A stretch of DNA of 64,000 nucleotides, taken from NCBI RefSeq assembly GCF_023073715.1, contig NZ_JADPKA010000083.1, forward strand, positions 1-64,000, in the 5' to 3' direction. The notes beneath the pieces were generated by a model. The model was not told where the DNA came from. It worked only from the letters and a program-made list of their open reading frames with translations, and did no database searches. Shown one piece after another: positions 50,641 through 59,420 of the stretch; position 1 is the stretch's first letter, and every line of letters starts with the position of its first letter. The stretch is from Bradyrhizobium sp. 164. GTDB lineage: Bacteria > Pseudomonadota > Alphaproteobacteria > Rhizobiales > Xanthobacteraceae. Both the position numbers and the translations under genes were made by a program.

Positions 50641-51407
50641 TGCCCTCCCGCGCGACGGCGCGCTTCGGCGGCCGCGGCCTGCGTGGTCTCGGCATCAGTC
50701 CCGAGATAGACCTCGATCACCCGCGGGTCGCTCGCAACCGCGCTCGGCAAGCCTTCCGAGATCTTCTCGCCGTGATCGAGTACCATGACGCGATCGACCA
50801 CGCGCATCAAGACGCCCATGATGTGCTCGACCCAGATGATGGTGATGCCGAGCTCGTCGCGGATGTTGCGCAGCATGTCGGCGGCCTGGTCCATCTCGGT
50901 CTCGTCGAGGCCGCCGAGGCTTTCGTCCGCCAGCAACAGCTTTGGCGCGGTGGCGAGCGCCTTCGCAAGCTCGAGCTTCTTCAGGCCGGCTGCGCCAAGT
51001 CCATCGACACTGGCATGGCGATCAATCGGCAGGCCGACCATCGCCAGCGACCGCTCGGCCGCTTCCTCGGCCTTGACTCGACTGTGGCGGCCCTGGCCGT
51101 AGAAGCCGGCGAGCGCGACATTCTCGAAGATGGTCAGTCGACGGAAGGGCCGCGGAATCTGGAAGGTGCGGCCGATGCCGCGGTTGATAATCCGGTGCGG
51201 CGCAAGGCCTGCGATCTCATTCCCGGCGAACAAGATCGAACCGGAGGTCGGCGCCAGCGTGCCCGAGAGCATGTTGAAGATCGTGCTCTTGCCCGAGCCG
51301 TTGGGTCCGATCAGGCCGAGGATCTCGCCCTGTTCGACCCTGAACGAGACGTTGTTGACGGCTGTGAAGCCGCCAAACCGCTTCACCAGCCCGCTGACTT
51401 CCAACAC
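50637..51407 (-). CDS. livG: ABC transporter ATPase LivG (second system), degenerate signature
   Basis: A 256-residue ATPase. Walker A is GPNGSGKSTIFNML and the LivG-specific FQIPRPFRRLTIFENV follows, but the ABC signature reads GLGAAGLKKLELAKAL instead of LSGGQ or LSYGQ. Walker B is LLLADESLGGLDE with Ser for the usual Pro. The fused ATPase of the first system has a similar change (LPFADLRRLELAKA), so this is a subfamily trait rather than decay. It starts 15 bases after the binding-protein gene. Confidence 0.9.
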
Positions 51408-51422
51408 CGAAGCACTCCGCCG

Positions 51423-52733
51423 CTACTGGTTGCTGTAGGTGGTGCCTTTCGGCAGCGGCAGCACCGCCTCGCGCTGCGCCTGGCTCTTGGGCCACACCAC
51501 GGAGGACTTGTCGTCGATGTACTGGATCACCACGGGAAACGAGCGTTCGTTCTGCCCGGCCATCGGCGTGCCCTCACCGTAGAACTTCACGCCGAAGCCG
51601 AGCATGGTGCCGCCCTCGGGAATGTCGGTGTCGAGCGCCGCCTTGCGCAGCGCGTCGGGATCGACACCGCCATACTTCTTGATCGCTCGCGGCAGCACGT
51701 CGCTCATGAATACATACGTGTTGGACGCGCCGATGCCGACATGGGCCGAGCGGATGGCGACGCCCGGCCTGATCTTGTCGAATTCGTCGCCGACCATCTT
51801 GATCACGGGCGGGAGCTTCGGATCCATGGTCTTCTGGTTGGCGAGCCAGATCGATATCGGGTCGGTGTTGAAGATGTACGCGGCGTCCGCGCCCATGCCT
51901 TCCTTCAGCTTCTCGTAGACGCCATAACCGGCGCCATGCCCCATCAACGCGCCGAACTTCAGGCCCTGCTCGCGGGCCTGGCGCAGCAGCAGCGTAATGT
52001 CGGGATTGTAGCCCGTGTGGAAGATCACGTCGGGCTTGGCGCGCTTGAGCTTGGTCACCAGCGCGGAGAGGTCCGGTGCGGTCGCCGAATAGCCCTCCTT
52101 CAGCACGATGTTGAAGCCGGCCTTCTTCGCACCGGCCTCGTTGCCCTTGGAGACATCGACCCCATAGGCCCCGTCCTCGTGAATGATGGCGACGCGCAGG
52201 TCCTTCGGCTCCTTGCCGAACTTCTCCTTGGCGTTCTGCGCGATGAAATCCATCGTCATCATGCCGAACTGGTCGCCGCTCGCCTGCGGACGGAACACGT
52301 ATTTGTAACCCTTGTCGTTGAACACGGCCGACGAGATGCAGGTCGTGATCCACATGAACTTCTTGAGCTGCTCGACGCGGGCGGCGACCGGTACGCATTG
52401 CGCCGAGGAGAAGAAGCCGAGCACCATGTCGACCTTCTCCTGCTCGAGCAGGCGGACAGATTCGTTGATGGCGATGTCAGGCTTGCTTTGCGCGTCGGCG
52501 TAGACCGCCTCGACCTTGTAACCTTCGACCCCGGTCTTGGCGAAATGGTCGAGGATGATCTTTGCGCCGATATAGCCGAGCTCGGAGCCGCCGCCGGCGA
52601 GAGGTCCGGTCAAATCGAAGACGACGCCGATCTTGATCTTCTTCTCCTGAGCCTGGGCGGACACCGCCAAGCCCGCCGCGGCAATCGCGACCAACAGCCC
52701 ACGTACCAAACGGGTAGCCATGCGCAGGCGCAT
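51423..52733 (-). CDS. Branched-chain type solute-binding protein (second system)
   Basis: A 436-residue Peripla_BP_6 protein, first gene of the seven-gene operon. The signal peptide ends at VSAQAQ, and the mature protein begins KKIKIGVVFDLTGPLAGGGS. AARVEQLKKFMWITTCIS, GYNPDITLLLRQAREQGL and GEGTPMAGQNERSFPVVIQY are shared in pattern with the protein at 17797-19107. The second Met (52721) may be the true start. Ligand unknown; the closeness of the two proteins suggests related ligands for the two systems. Confidence 0.9.
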   Translation of the reverse strand: MRLRMATRLVRGLLVAIAAAGLAVSAQAQEKKIKIGVVFDLTGPLAGGGSELGYIGAKIILDHFAKTGVEGYKVEAVYADAQSKPDIAINESVRLLEQEKVDMVLGFFSSAQCVPVAARVEQLKKFMWITTCISSAVFNDKGYKYVFRPQASGDQFGMMTMDFIAQNAKEKFGKEPKDLRVAIIHEDGAYGVDVSKGNEAGAKKAGFNIVLKEGYSATAPDLSALVTKLKRAKPDVIFHTGYNPDITLLLRQAREQGLKFGALMGHGAGYGVYEKLKEGMGADAAYIFNTDPISIWLANQKTMDPKLPPVIKMVGDEFDKIRPGVAIRSAHVGIGASNTYVFMSDVLPRAIKKYGGVDPDALRKAALDTDIPEGGTMLGFGVKFYGEGTPMAGQNERSFPVVIQYIDDKSSVVWPKSQAQREAVLPLPKGTTYSNQ

Positions 52734-52828
52734 CAGAACCTCCCTGGACGATTGTGCATCGCATTCTTGTTGCTCTTGCTTTTTCGCCCATCACATGGGC
52801 TGAGCGAAGCGATGTCAAGCCTCGCGCG

Positions 52829-53533
52829 TCAGCGAGAGGCGAGCCGCTGCGCTATAAAGGCCGTGACAAATCGCGGCATGGACGGCGTGAGATCGCTCAT
52901 CCCGCGCACGAGATGAATGGCCGACAGTTCGGGCTCGGCCTCGCGCGCGAGATTGGCTTCGATCCGGGCGCGGGCCACCTCGCCCGGCATGTCCAGGTTG
53001 AGGACTTGAATCATCGCAATCACACGACCGGAGACCACGCAGTGCCAGTCCGCCTCCGCCGCGTAGTCGTCGGCGGTCAGCCCCGTCTCCTCTGCGACCT
53101 CGCGGACGACGCTGCCGGGAATGTCGAGAGCGCCGTCCCTGATGTCGTCGAGGTCGGGCGTGCCCGAAGGGAAATAGATGCGGCCCGAATTGGCCGTGTG
53201 CTGCGCCATCTCGCCCAGGACGAAGGCGCCGTCGGACGTGCGCAGCGCGCCCATGCCAAAACCGTTGAACACGGCCGGATCAGGAAAGCCCCAGTCGCGC
53301 CAGGCGAGGAAGCTGGCGAAATCGGTCTCGAAATAGGTCGCGGCGAAATGCCCGTCCGTGAACACGGCGTCGCGCCCGAGCAGCACGCGACCGTTCCAGA
53401 TCTTCGGCCGCTCGCGCTGCTTCTCGGCAAAATGCGCCGCGATCTCGGCGCGACGCTCCTCGGCGAACGGCCACACGACCGGCCGCACCGCAAGATCAAG
53501 CGCCGTGACGCGATGAATGACCGGTGACGTCAT
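52829..53533 (-). CDS. NUDIX hydrolase family protein
   Basis: A 234-residue protein. The NUDIX helix is seen at about residues 138-153 (PGSVVREVAEETGLTAD) with RExxEE intact. The first Glu of the box (Gx5E) is not in its usual place, and an N-terminal domain of about 100 residues (WNGRVLLGRDAVFTDGHFAATYFETDF, cited as NGRVLLGRDAVFTDGHF) is present as in ADP-ribose or nucleotide-sugar type members. The substrate is therefore open. It stands between two transporter clusters on the minus strand. Confidence 0.8.
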   Translation of the reverse strand: MTSPVIHRVTALDLAVRPVVWPFAEERRAEIAAHFAEKQRERPKIWNGRVLLGRDAVFTDGHFAATYFETDFASFLAWRDWGFPDPAVFNGFGMGALRTSDGAFVLGEMAQHTANSGRIYFPSGTPDLDDIRDGALDIPGSVVREVAEETGLTADDYAAEADWHCVVSGRVIAMIQVLNLDMPGEVARARIEANLAREAEPELSAIHLVRGMSDLTPSMPRFVTAFIAQRLASR

Positions 53534-53562
53534 GACGCCTGACCACTACGCCTTCGCGTCAC

Positions 53563-54588
53563 TTATTTGGCAGTCCCCGTCGTCTTCTTGGCCTGATCGA
53601 CGAACTTGTTGGTGAACGTCTTGCTGACGTCGATCTTGGCGCTCGCCACCTCGGGCGAACCGACGCTGAACACCGCAAGCACGGCCTCCGCGCCCTTCGG
53701 GTCCATCTTGCCGGTTTCGGAAAACATCGGGATCGTGTTCTTCAGCGCAGCGAGATAGAGATCCTTGTTCTTGCCGACAGTCTCCTCCGGCATCTTCGCC
53801 ATGATCTCCTCGGGCGAATGCGAATGGATCCAGGCGAGCGTTGCCAGGATCGCATTCGTAAGCGCCTGTGTCTCCTTCTCATGACCGTTGACCCAGGCTG
53901 CCGTCGAGTACAACGCGCCGCCCGGATATTCGCCGCCGAACGTCTCGAGCGTGTCCTTCTGGGTGCGGGTGTCGGAAAGAATGCGTAAATCCTTGTGGTT
54001 GCCCTGAAGCACGGTGACGGACGGATCGAGCATCACGGCCGCGTCGATCTGGCCCTGCTCCATGGCTGCGACCGCGGTGGCGCCAAGGCCGACGCCGATC
54101 ACGGCGGTGCCGGCGGGATCGAGGCCGTTCTTCTTGAGCATGTACTTCAGGAAGAAGTCGGTGGAGGAGCCAGGGGCGCTCACGCCGACCTTCTTGCCGG
54201 CGAGATCCTTGACCGACTTGATGTCGTTGGTCCGAGAGGGCGCGACCACCAGCACGAGACCGGGATAGCGGTCATAGACCACGAAGGCCTGAAGCTCCTG
54301 CTTCTTGGCGGCGAGATTGACGCAATGGTCGAAATAGCCGGAGACGACGTCGGCGCTGCCGCCGAGCACGGCTTTGAGTGCGTCCGACCCGCCCTTGAGG
54401 TCGACCAGCTCGACACTGACGCCGGCCTTCTCGTATTCGCCGAGCTGCTTGGCCAGCACGGTGGGCAGGTAGCACAGGCAAGAGCCGCCGCCGACCGCGA
54501 TGGTCACCTTGCTTTGCGCCGCGGCAAGACCGATGGTGAGCGTCAGCGCGAGCAGCGCGCCGGCGAGCCTGGCAATCGTGTTCTTCAT
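53563..54588 (-). CDS. NitT/TauT-type ABC solute-binding protein
   Basis: A 341-residue periplasmic binding protein. The signal peptide ends at GLAAAQ, then SKVTIAVGGGSCLCYLPTVLAKQLGEYEKAG (cited as CLCYLPTVLAKQLGEYEKAG) and GSSTDFFLKYMLKKNGLDP follow the NMT1/SsuA pattern. GVGLGATAVAAMEQGQIDAAVM (cited as GLGATAVAAMEQGQIDAAV) is the second-domain motif. Two cysteines close to the ligand pocket (SCLC) are unusual. The start is MKNTIARLAG at 54588. Its permease and ATPase are 600 bases away, at 55221-56827, also on the minus strand, with a cupin gene on the opposite strand between. Confidence 0.87.
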   Translation of the reverse strand: MKNTIARLAGALLALTLTIGLAAAQSKVTIAVGGGSCLCYLPTVLAKQLGEYEKAGVSVELVDLKGGSDALKAVLGGSADVVSGYFDHCVNLAAKKQELQAFVVYDRYPGLVLVVAPSRTNDIKSVKDLAGKKVGVSAPGSSTDFFLKYMLKKNGLDPAGTAVIGVGLGATAVAAMEQGQIDAAVMLDPSVTVLQGNHKDLRILSDTRTQKDTLETFGGEYPGGALYSTAAWVNGHEKETQALTNAILATLAWIHSHSPEEIMAKMPEETVGKNKDLYLAALKNTIPMFSETGKMDPKGAEAVLAVFSVGSPEVASAKIDVSKTFTNKFVDQAKKTTGTAK

Positions 54589-54726
54589 TGGTTTCCTCCG
54601 TTCGGCCGGCGGCACCATAGAGCAGCGGGGCTGGCTTGAGAAGCACCGCCTAAGTGGGCTGGCCATCGGCCCTGCGGCGCAATAGCATGCCCAAACAAGA
54701 ACAATTCTTGATGGGGAGGATCATCC

Positions 54727-55176
54727 ATGAATCGCCTTGCTGCCGGGCTGTCGATCACCGCCGCCTTTGCCGCCGGATGCGGCGCCACCCACCTGCTCCG
54801 GCCGGCGCTCGCCGCCGAAAACATCACCGCACAGATCATCCATACCGGCGAGATGGAGGGCGATGCGCTCGGGCCCGCAAACGCTGTCGGCTACCGCTCC
54901 AAGATGTTCGCGAGCGCGGACGGTGCCACCGTCTCGACCCAGGTCGGCAACGTGCCCAAGCACATGCATCCCAACACCAACGAGATTCAGTACATCCTGG
55001 ACGGCACCGGGACGATCTGGCTCGGCGACAAGGAGGTGACGGTGAAGCCCGGCGATCTCGTGATCATCCCGAAGGGCACGCCGCATGGCGGCACCAAGCC
55101 GATCAGCGGCCAAGTCAAGGCGATCGCGATCAAGACGCCGCCGCAGGCACCCGACGACACCAAGCTGCTGGATTGA
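54727..55176 (+). CDS. Exported cupin-domain protein
   Basis: A 149-residue protein with a signal peptide (to ALAAE, possibly lipid-modified at Cys18 in FAAGCGA) and a single cupin. The metal ligands are present: KHMHPNTNEIQYIL with HxH and Glu, then KPGDLVIIPKGTPHGG with the last His. Such small periplasmic cupins bind a metal and a small carboxylate; activity unknown. It is divergent from the binding-protein gene and convergent with the permease gene. Confidence 0.8.
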   Translation: MNRLAAGLSITAAFAAGCGATHLLRPALAAENITAQIIHTGEMEGDALGPANAVGYRSKMFASADGATVSTQVGNVPKHMHPNTNEIQYILDGTGTIWLGDKEVTVKPGDLVIIPKGTPHGGTKPISGQVKAIAIKTPPQAPDDTKLLD

Positions 55177-55220
55177 ACGTTCGCGATCGGGGCTCGCGCC
55201 AACGCGCGGCCCCTTGCGCC

Positions 55221-56009
55221 CTAGCCGCGACCGTCCGACGCCGTCGGCCGCCAAACCAATAGCCGCCGCTCCACCAGCGTGACGCCAAAGTCGATCAGGA
55301 TCACGAAGGCCGACAGCACGAACATGCCGGCGAAAACGCCGGCGACGTCGAAGATGCCTTCGGCCTGCTGAATGAGATAGCCGAGCCCGGCCGCCGATCC
55401 GAGATACTCGCCGACGACCGCGCCGACCACGGCGAAGCCGACCGACGTATGCAGCGAGGAGAACATCCAGGACAGCGCCGACGGCCAATAGACGTGCTGC
55501 ATCAATTGGCGCTCGCTCATGCCGAGCATGCGGCCATTGTCCAGTACGGTGCGGCTGACTTCCTTCACGCCCTGATAGACGTTGAAGAAGACGATGAAGA
55601 AGACCAGCGTCACACCGAGCGCGACCTTGGACCAGATACCGAGGCCGAGCCACAGCGCGAAGATCGGCGCCAGCACGACGCGCGGCAGCGCGTTGACCAT
55701 CTTGACGTAAGGGTCGAACACGGCTGCGACCAGTGGCTGGCGCGCAAACCAGAAGCCGACCAGCACGCCCCCGGTCGAGCCGATCACGAAAGCCAGGATC
55801 GATTCCGCAAGCGTGATTCCGAGATGTTTCCAGATCACGCCGGACGCGAACCACTTCACGATCTGGCTGAACACGTCGAACGGATTGGAGAAGAAGAACG
55901 GCGGCAGCAGGATCTTGCCGAAGACGGGGACGGTCGATAGCACTTGCCACAGCACAATGCAGACGACCGCGACCAGGACTTGCAGCGCAAGCAGCATCGG
56001 GCGCGACAT
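55221..56009 (-). CDS. NitT/TauT-type ABC transporter permease
   Basis: A 262-residue inner-membrane permease with six helices (first at about 5-25, VLVAVVCIVLWQVLSTV). The transport domain has ITLAESILAFVIGSTGGVLVGFW (cited as LAESILAFVIGSTGGVLVGF) and the docking loop NGRMLGMSERQLMQHVYWPSALSWM (cited as GRMLGMSERQLMQHVYWPSA). Its ATG shares one base with the ATPase stop (TGATG), so the two are translationally coupled. Confidence 0.88.
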   Translation of the reverse strand: MSRPMLLALQVLVAVVCIVLWQVLSTVPVFGKILLPPFFFSNPFDVFSQIVKWFASGVIWKHLGITLAESILAFVIGSTGGVLVGFWFARQPLVAAVFDPYVKMVNALPRVVLAPIFALWLGLGIWSKVALGVTLVFFIVFFNVYQGVKEVSRTVLDNGRMLGMSERQLMQHVYWPSALSWMFSSLHTSVGFAVVGAVVGEYLGSAAGLGYLIQQAEGIFDVAGVFAGMFVLSAFVILIDFGVTLVERRLLVWRPTASDGRG

Positions 56010-56827
56010 CAGACCGCCTCCGCCGCCTGCGTGGATTGCATATAACCCTTCATCACCTCGTCCTTGAGCACGCCCCAGATCTCGCGATGCAGTGAATGAA
56101 ACTCCTTATCGAGCCGTACCTCAAAAATGTCGCGCGGGCGCGGCAAGCGCACGCGCCAGTCACCGATGATGCGCGAGGACGGCCCCGCCGACATGATCAC
56201 GACGCGATCGGCGAGTGCGATCGCCTCTTCGAGATCGTGGGTGACGAACAGCACAGCCTTGCGGTCGGCATTCCAGAGATCGAGCAGCAGATTGCCCATG
56301 ACCTGGCGCGTCTGCGCATCGAGCGGCCCGAACGGCTCGTCCATCAGCAGGATTTTTGGATCGCGGATCAGCACCTGCGCCAGCGCCACGCGCTTGCGCT
56401 GGCCGCCCGAGAGCATGTGTGGATAGCGGCCTGCGAACGCACCGAGGCCGACGGAGGTCAGCCATTGCTGCGCCCGCGGCAGCGCTTCGGAGCGCGGCGT
56501 GCCCTTGATCTCGAGCCCGATCGCGACATTGTCGAGCGCGGTCTTCCACGGGAACAGTGCATCGGATTGGAACAGGTAGCCGGCATCCCGGTTCAGCCCC
56601 GCGAGCGGCTGGTCGAATATCCTGACGCTGCCGGCTGCCGGCTTGAGCAGCCCGGCGGCGACGTTGAGCAGCGTGGATTTCCCGCAGCCGGTCGGGCCGA
56701 CAATGGCGACGAACTCGCCCTGCGCCACCGTGAGATGGGCTTTCTCCACCGCCGTATAGACCCGTCCGTCCCGGAGGTGGAACGCGACCTTGGCATCTTC
56801 CAGCGCCACTGCCGTGGGCGTCGTCAT
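56009..56827 (-). CDS. NitT/TauT-type ABC transporter ATPase
   Basis: A 272-residue ATPase: Walker A GPTGCGKST, Q-loop YLFQSDALFPWKTALDN, signature LSGGQRKRVALAQVL, Walker B ILLMDEPFGPLD and switch VTHDLEEAIAL. The C-terminal part (RLPRPRDIFEVRLDKEFHSLH) is usual for the family. The start MTTPTAVALEDAK at 56827 is preferred over an upstream Met because of spacing to the divergent gene. All motifs are canonical. Confidence 0.9.
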   Translation of the reverse strand: MTTPTAVALEDAKVAFHLRDGRVYTAVEKAHLTVAQGEFVAIVGPTGCGKSTLLNVAAGLLKPAAGSVRIFDQPLAGLNRDAGYLFQSDALFPWKTALDNVAIGLEIKGTPRSEALPRAQQWLTSVGLGAFAGRYPHMLSGGQRKRVALAQVLIRDPKILLMDEPFGPLDAQTRQVMGNLLLDLWNADRKAVLFVTHDLEEAIALADRVVIMSAGPSSRIIGDWRVRLPRPRDIFEVRLDKEFHSLHREIWGVLKDEVMKGYMQSTQAAEAV

Positions 56828-56966
56828 GTGCTTCCTCCAAACCTGGACCGATGCCTTAGCCGCTCGCGCGACCAAGTTCAATCAAGGCGCCAAGCGTGCT
56901 ACGCATGGAGCTCTTATCCCCTTCACCCTCCCGCTGCAGGGGAAGGTAAGAGCGAGCTTACCCGCG

Positions 56967-57749
56967 ATGCCCTCCAAGCTGGCGATCAGCTATGCACGTG
57001 TCACCAAGAGCTTCGGCCCGCTCAAAGCCGTCGACGACGTGTCGCTCGATATCGCCGAGGGCGAGTTTCTGGCCATCGTGGGTGGCTCGGGCTCCGGCAA
57101 GACCACCCTGCTGCGGCTCGCCAACCGGTTGATCGAGGCGGACAGCGGCACGATCACGGTGGAGAACGAGGACGTGCAGAATGTCGATCCGGTCGCGCTG
57201 CGGCGGCGGATCGGCTACGTGTTCCAGGCCGGTGGGCTGTTTCCGCATTTGAGCGTTGCCGACAATATCGGTGTCACGCCAAAGCTGCTGGGCGTCTCGG
57301 CTGCCGATATTGCCGTGCGCGTCGACGAGCTGCTGGAGCTCGTGCAGCTCGACCGCGCCGCGCATCGCGACCGGCTGCCGGAGGCGCTCTCCGGCGGCCA
57401 GCGCCAGCGCGTCGGCGTGGCGCGGGCGCTCGCGGCAAAACCTCGGATCGTGCTGATGGACGAGCCGTTCGGCGCGCTCGATCCCCTCACCCGCGATGCG
57501 CTCGGCGAGGATTTTCGCGACCTGCACCGCAAGCTCGGCCTGACCTCTGTCATGATTACGCATGACATGACGGAGGCCATTCTGCTCGCCGACCGCATTG
57601 CGGTGATGCGCGCTGGAAAGCTGCTCGCACAGGGCACGCCGGCAGAGCTGTCGAAAAGCGGCGACGCCTACGTGCTGGAATTGTTGCGCACGCCGCGGCG
57701 CCAGGTCGAGCGATTGAATGCGCGGCTGCCAACGAGCGGTGCGGCATGA
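56967..57749 (+). CDS. OpuC/OsmV-type ABC transporter ATPase
   Basis: A 260-residue ATPase of a glycine-betaine/choline type importer. Walker A GGSGSGKTT, signature LSGGQRQRVGVARAL, Walker B IVLMDEPFGALD, switch ITHDMTEA. PLTRDALGEDFRDLHRKL is typical of OpuCA. It lacks the C-terminal CBS domains found in many OpuCA proteins. The stop overlaps the next start (ATGA). The start MPSKLAISY is chosen; the open frame upstream crosses a palindromic intergenic sequence. Confidence 0.88.
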   Translation: MPSKLAISYARVTKSFGPLKAVDDVSLDIAEGEFLAIVGGSGSGKTTLLRLANRLIEADSGTITVENEDVQNVDPVALRRRIGYVFQAGGLFPHLSVADNIGVTPKLLGVSAADIAVRVDELLELVQLDRAAHRDRLPEALSGGQRQRVGVARALAAKPRIVLMDEPFGALDPLTRDALGEDFRDLHRKLGLTSVMITHDMTEAILLADRIAVMRAGKLLAQGTPAELSKSGDAYVLELLRTPRRQVERLNARLPTSGAA

Positions 57750-59305
57750 GCCTCTTCACCGATCCGCGCTGGGGCGAGGCGCTGTCGCATTTGCCCGACT
57801 ATCTCGGCAACCATGTGCGGGTGAGTCTCGCCGCGCTTGCGCTGGGCCTGATTGCGAGCCTGCCGTTGGCACTCCTCACACGCAACCACCCGGCGCCCCG
57901 GGGCATCCTGCTTGCGCTTGCCAGCATCGTGCAGACAGTCCCTGGACTTGCGCTTCTTGCGCTGTTCTATCCGCTCCTGCTGCTGCTGGCCTCCGTTACG
58001 CTCGCCTGGTTCGGCTTTTCCTTTTCCGCTTTCGGCTTCCTGCCGGCCGTGCTGGCGCTCGCGCTCTATTCGATGCTGCCGGTGCTGCGCAACGGCATCA
58101 CCGGCCTCAACGGCATCGATCCCGCGTTGATCGAAGCCGCCAAAGGTGTCGGCATGACCGCGCGACAATCGCTGGTGATGGTCGAGCTGCCGCTGGCGCT
58201 GCCGGTGATGATGGCGGGGATCCGCACCGCCGCGGTATGGGTGATCGGCACCGCGACGCTATCGACACCGATCGGCCAGACCAGCCTCGGTAACTACATC
58301 TTCGCAGGGCTTCAGACCCAGAACTGGGTGTTCGTGCTGTTCGGCTGCCTGGCCTCGGCCCTGCTCGCGCTTGCCGTCGACCAACTGCTCGGCCTGCTCG
58401 AGACCGGCCTGCGCCAGCGCAGCCGCATGCGCACCGGGCTCGGCGCGATCGGGATCGCGGCACTGGTCGCCGCAACGCTGGTGCCGACGATGGGGCGTTC
58501 GTCCCAGAGCTACGTCATCGGCGCCAAGACTTTCACCGAGCAATATGTGTTGTCGGCCCTGCTCAGGGACCGCCTCCAGGCGGCTGACCTGTCGGCGACG
58601 GCGCGATCCGGCCTCGGCTCCAGCGTGATCTTCGAGGCACTGAAGGCCGGCGACATTGATCTCTATGTCGATTATTCCGGTACACTCTGGGCCAATCAGT
58701 TGCATCGCACCGACATTAAGCCGCGCGCGGAATTGCTCGCAGAGCTGAAGACAGCCCTCGCGAAAGAGAACATCACCTTGCTCGGCGAGCTCGGCTTCGA
58801 GAATGCGTATGCGCTGGTGATGCCGCGCAAGCGCGCCGAGGCGCTTGGCATCCGCAGCATCGCCGATCTCGCCGCGCACGCATCGACCATGTCGATCGCC
58901 GGCGACTACGAGTTCTTCTCGCGCCCCGAATGGGCCGCGCTGCAAAAGGCCTATGGGCTTTCGTTCCGCACCCAACGCCAGATGCAGCCGGACTTCATGT
59001 ACGCGGCGGTCGCGAGCGGCGAGGTCGACGTGATCGCCGGCTACACCAGCGACGGCCTGATCGCGAAATACGATCTCGTCGCGCTCGATGATCCCAGGCA
59101 CGCCATCCCGCCTTACGATGCGATCCTGCTGCTCGCGCCCATGCGAGCCGGTGACGAGCGGTTGCAGGCTGCGCTGAGGCCGCTGCTCGGCAGGATCGAC
59201 ATCGCGACGATGCGCGAAGCCAATCTGCGCGCGAGCGGCAACGATGCGAATTCATCGCCCGACGCAGTGGCGAAGTGGCTGTGGGAGAAGGTGAGCAATA
59301 GGTAG
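57746..59305 (+). CDS. OpuC-type permease fused to its substrate-binding domain
   Basis: A 519-residue two-domain protein. Residues 1-240 are a six-helix permease of the ProW/OpuCB type (VQTVPGLALLALFYPL, GINGIDPALIEAAKGVGMTARQ cited as GIDPALIEAAKGVGMT, TLSTPIGQTSLGNYIFAGLQ cited as PIGQTSLGNYIFAGL). Residues about 255-519 are an OpuAC-like binding domain (YVIGAKTFTEQYVLSALL, LKAGDIDLYVDYSGTLW, SGEVDVIAGYTSDGLI). A membrane helix at 225-245 joins the parts, so the binding domain faces the periplasm. Quaternary amines are the family substrate. Confidence 0.9.
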   Translation: MSLFTDPRWGEALSHLPDYLGNHVRVSLAALALGLIASLPLALLTRNHPAPRGILLALASIVQTVPGLALLALFYPLLLLLASVTLAWFGFSFSAFGFLPAVLALALYSMLPVLRNGITGLNGIDPALIEAAKGVGMTARQSLVMVELPLALPVMMAGIRTAAVWVIGTATLSTPIGQTSLGNYIFAGLQTQNWVFVLFGCLASALLALAVDQLLGLLETGLRQRSRMRTGLGAIGIAALVAATLVPTMGRSSQSYVIGAKTFTEQYVLSALLRDRLQAADLSATARSGLGSSVIFEALKAGDIDLYVDYSGTLWANQLHRTDIKPRAELLAELKTALAKENITLLGELGFENAYALVMPRKRAEALGIRSIADLAAHASTMSIAGDYEFFSRPEWAALQKAYGLSFRTQRQMQPDFMYAAVASGEVDVIAGYTSDGLIAKYDLVALDDPRHAIPPYDAILLLAPMRAGDERLQAALRPLLGRIDIATMREANLRASGNDANSSPDAVAKWLWEKVSNR

Positions 59306-59420
59306 GCTGGCGCGACTGGTTCAGCGTCGTCATGGCTTTCGCCCATGGGCCTTCGCCAGGACGACGTTGGAGGGGCATGTGTGCTCCACCGGCGCTCTCC
59401 TCGCAAAGAGCTGAAAGACA

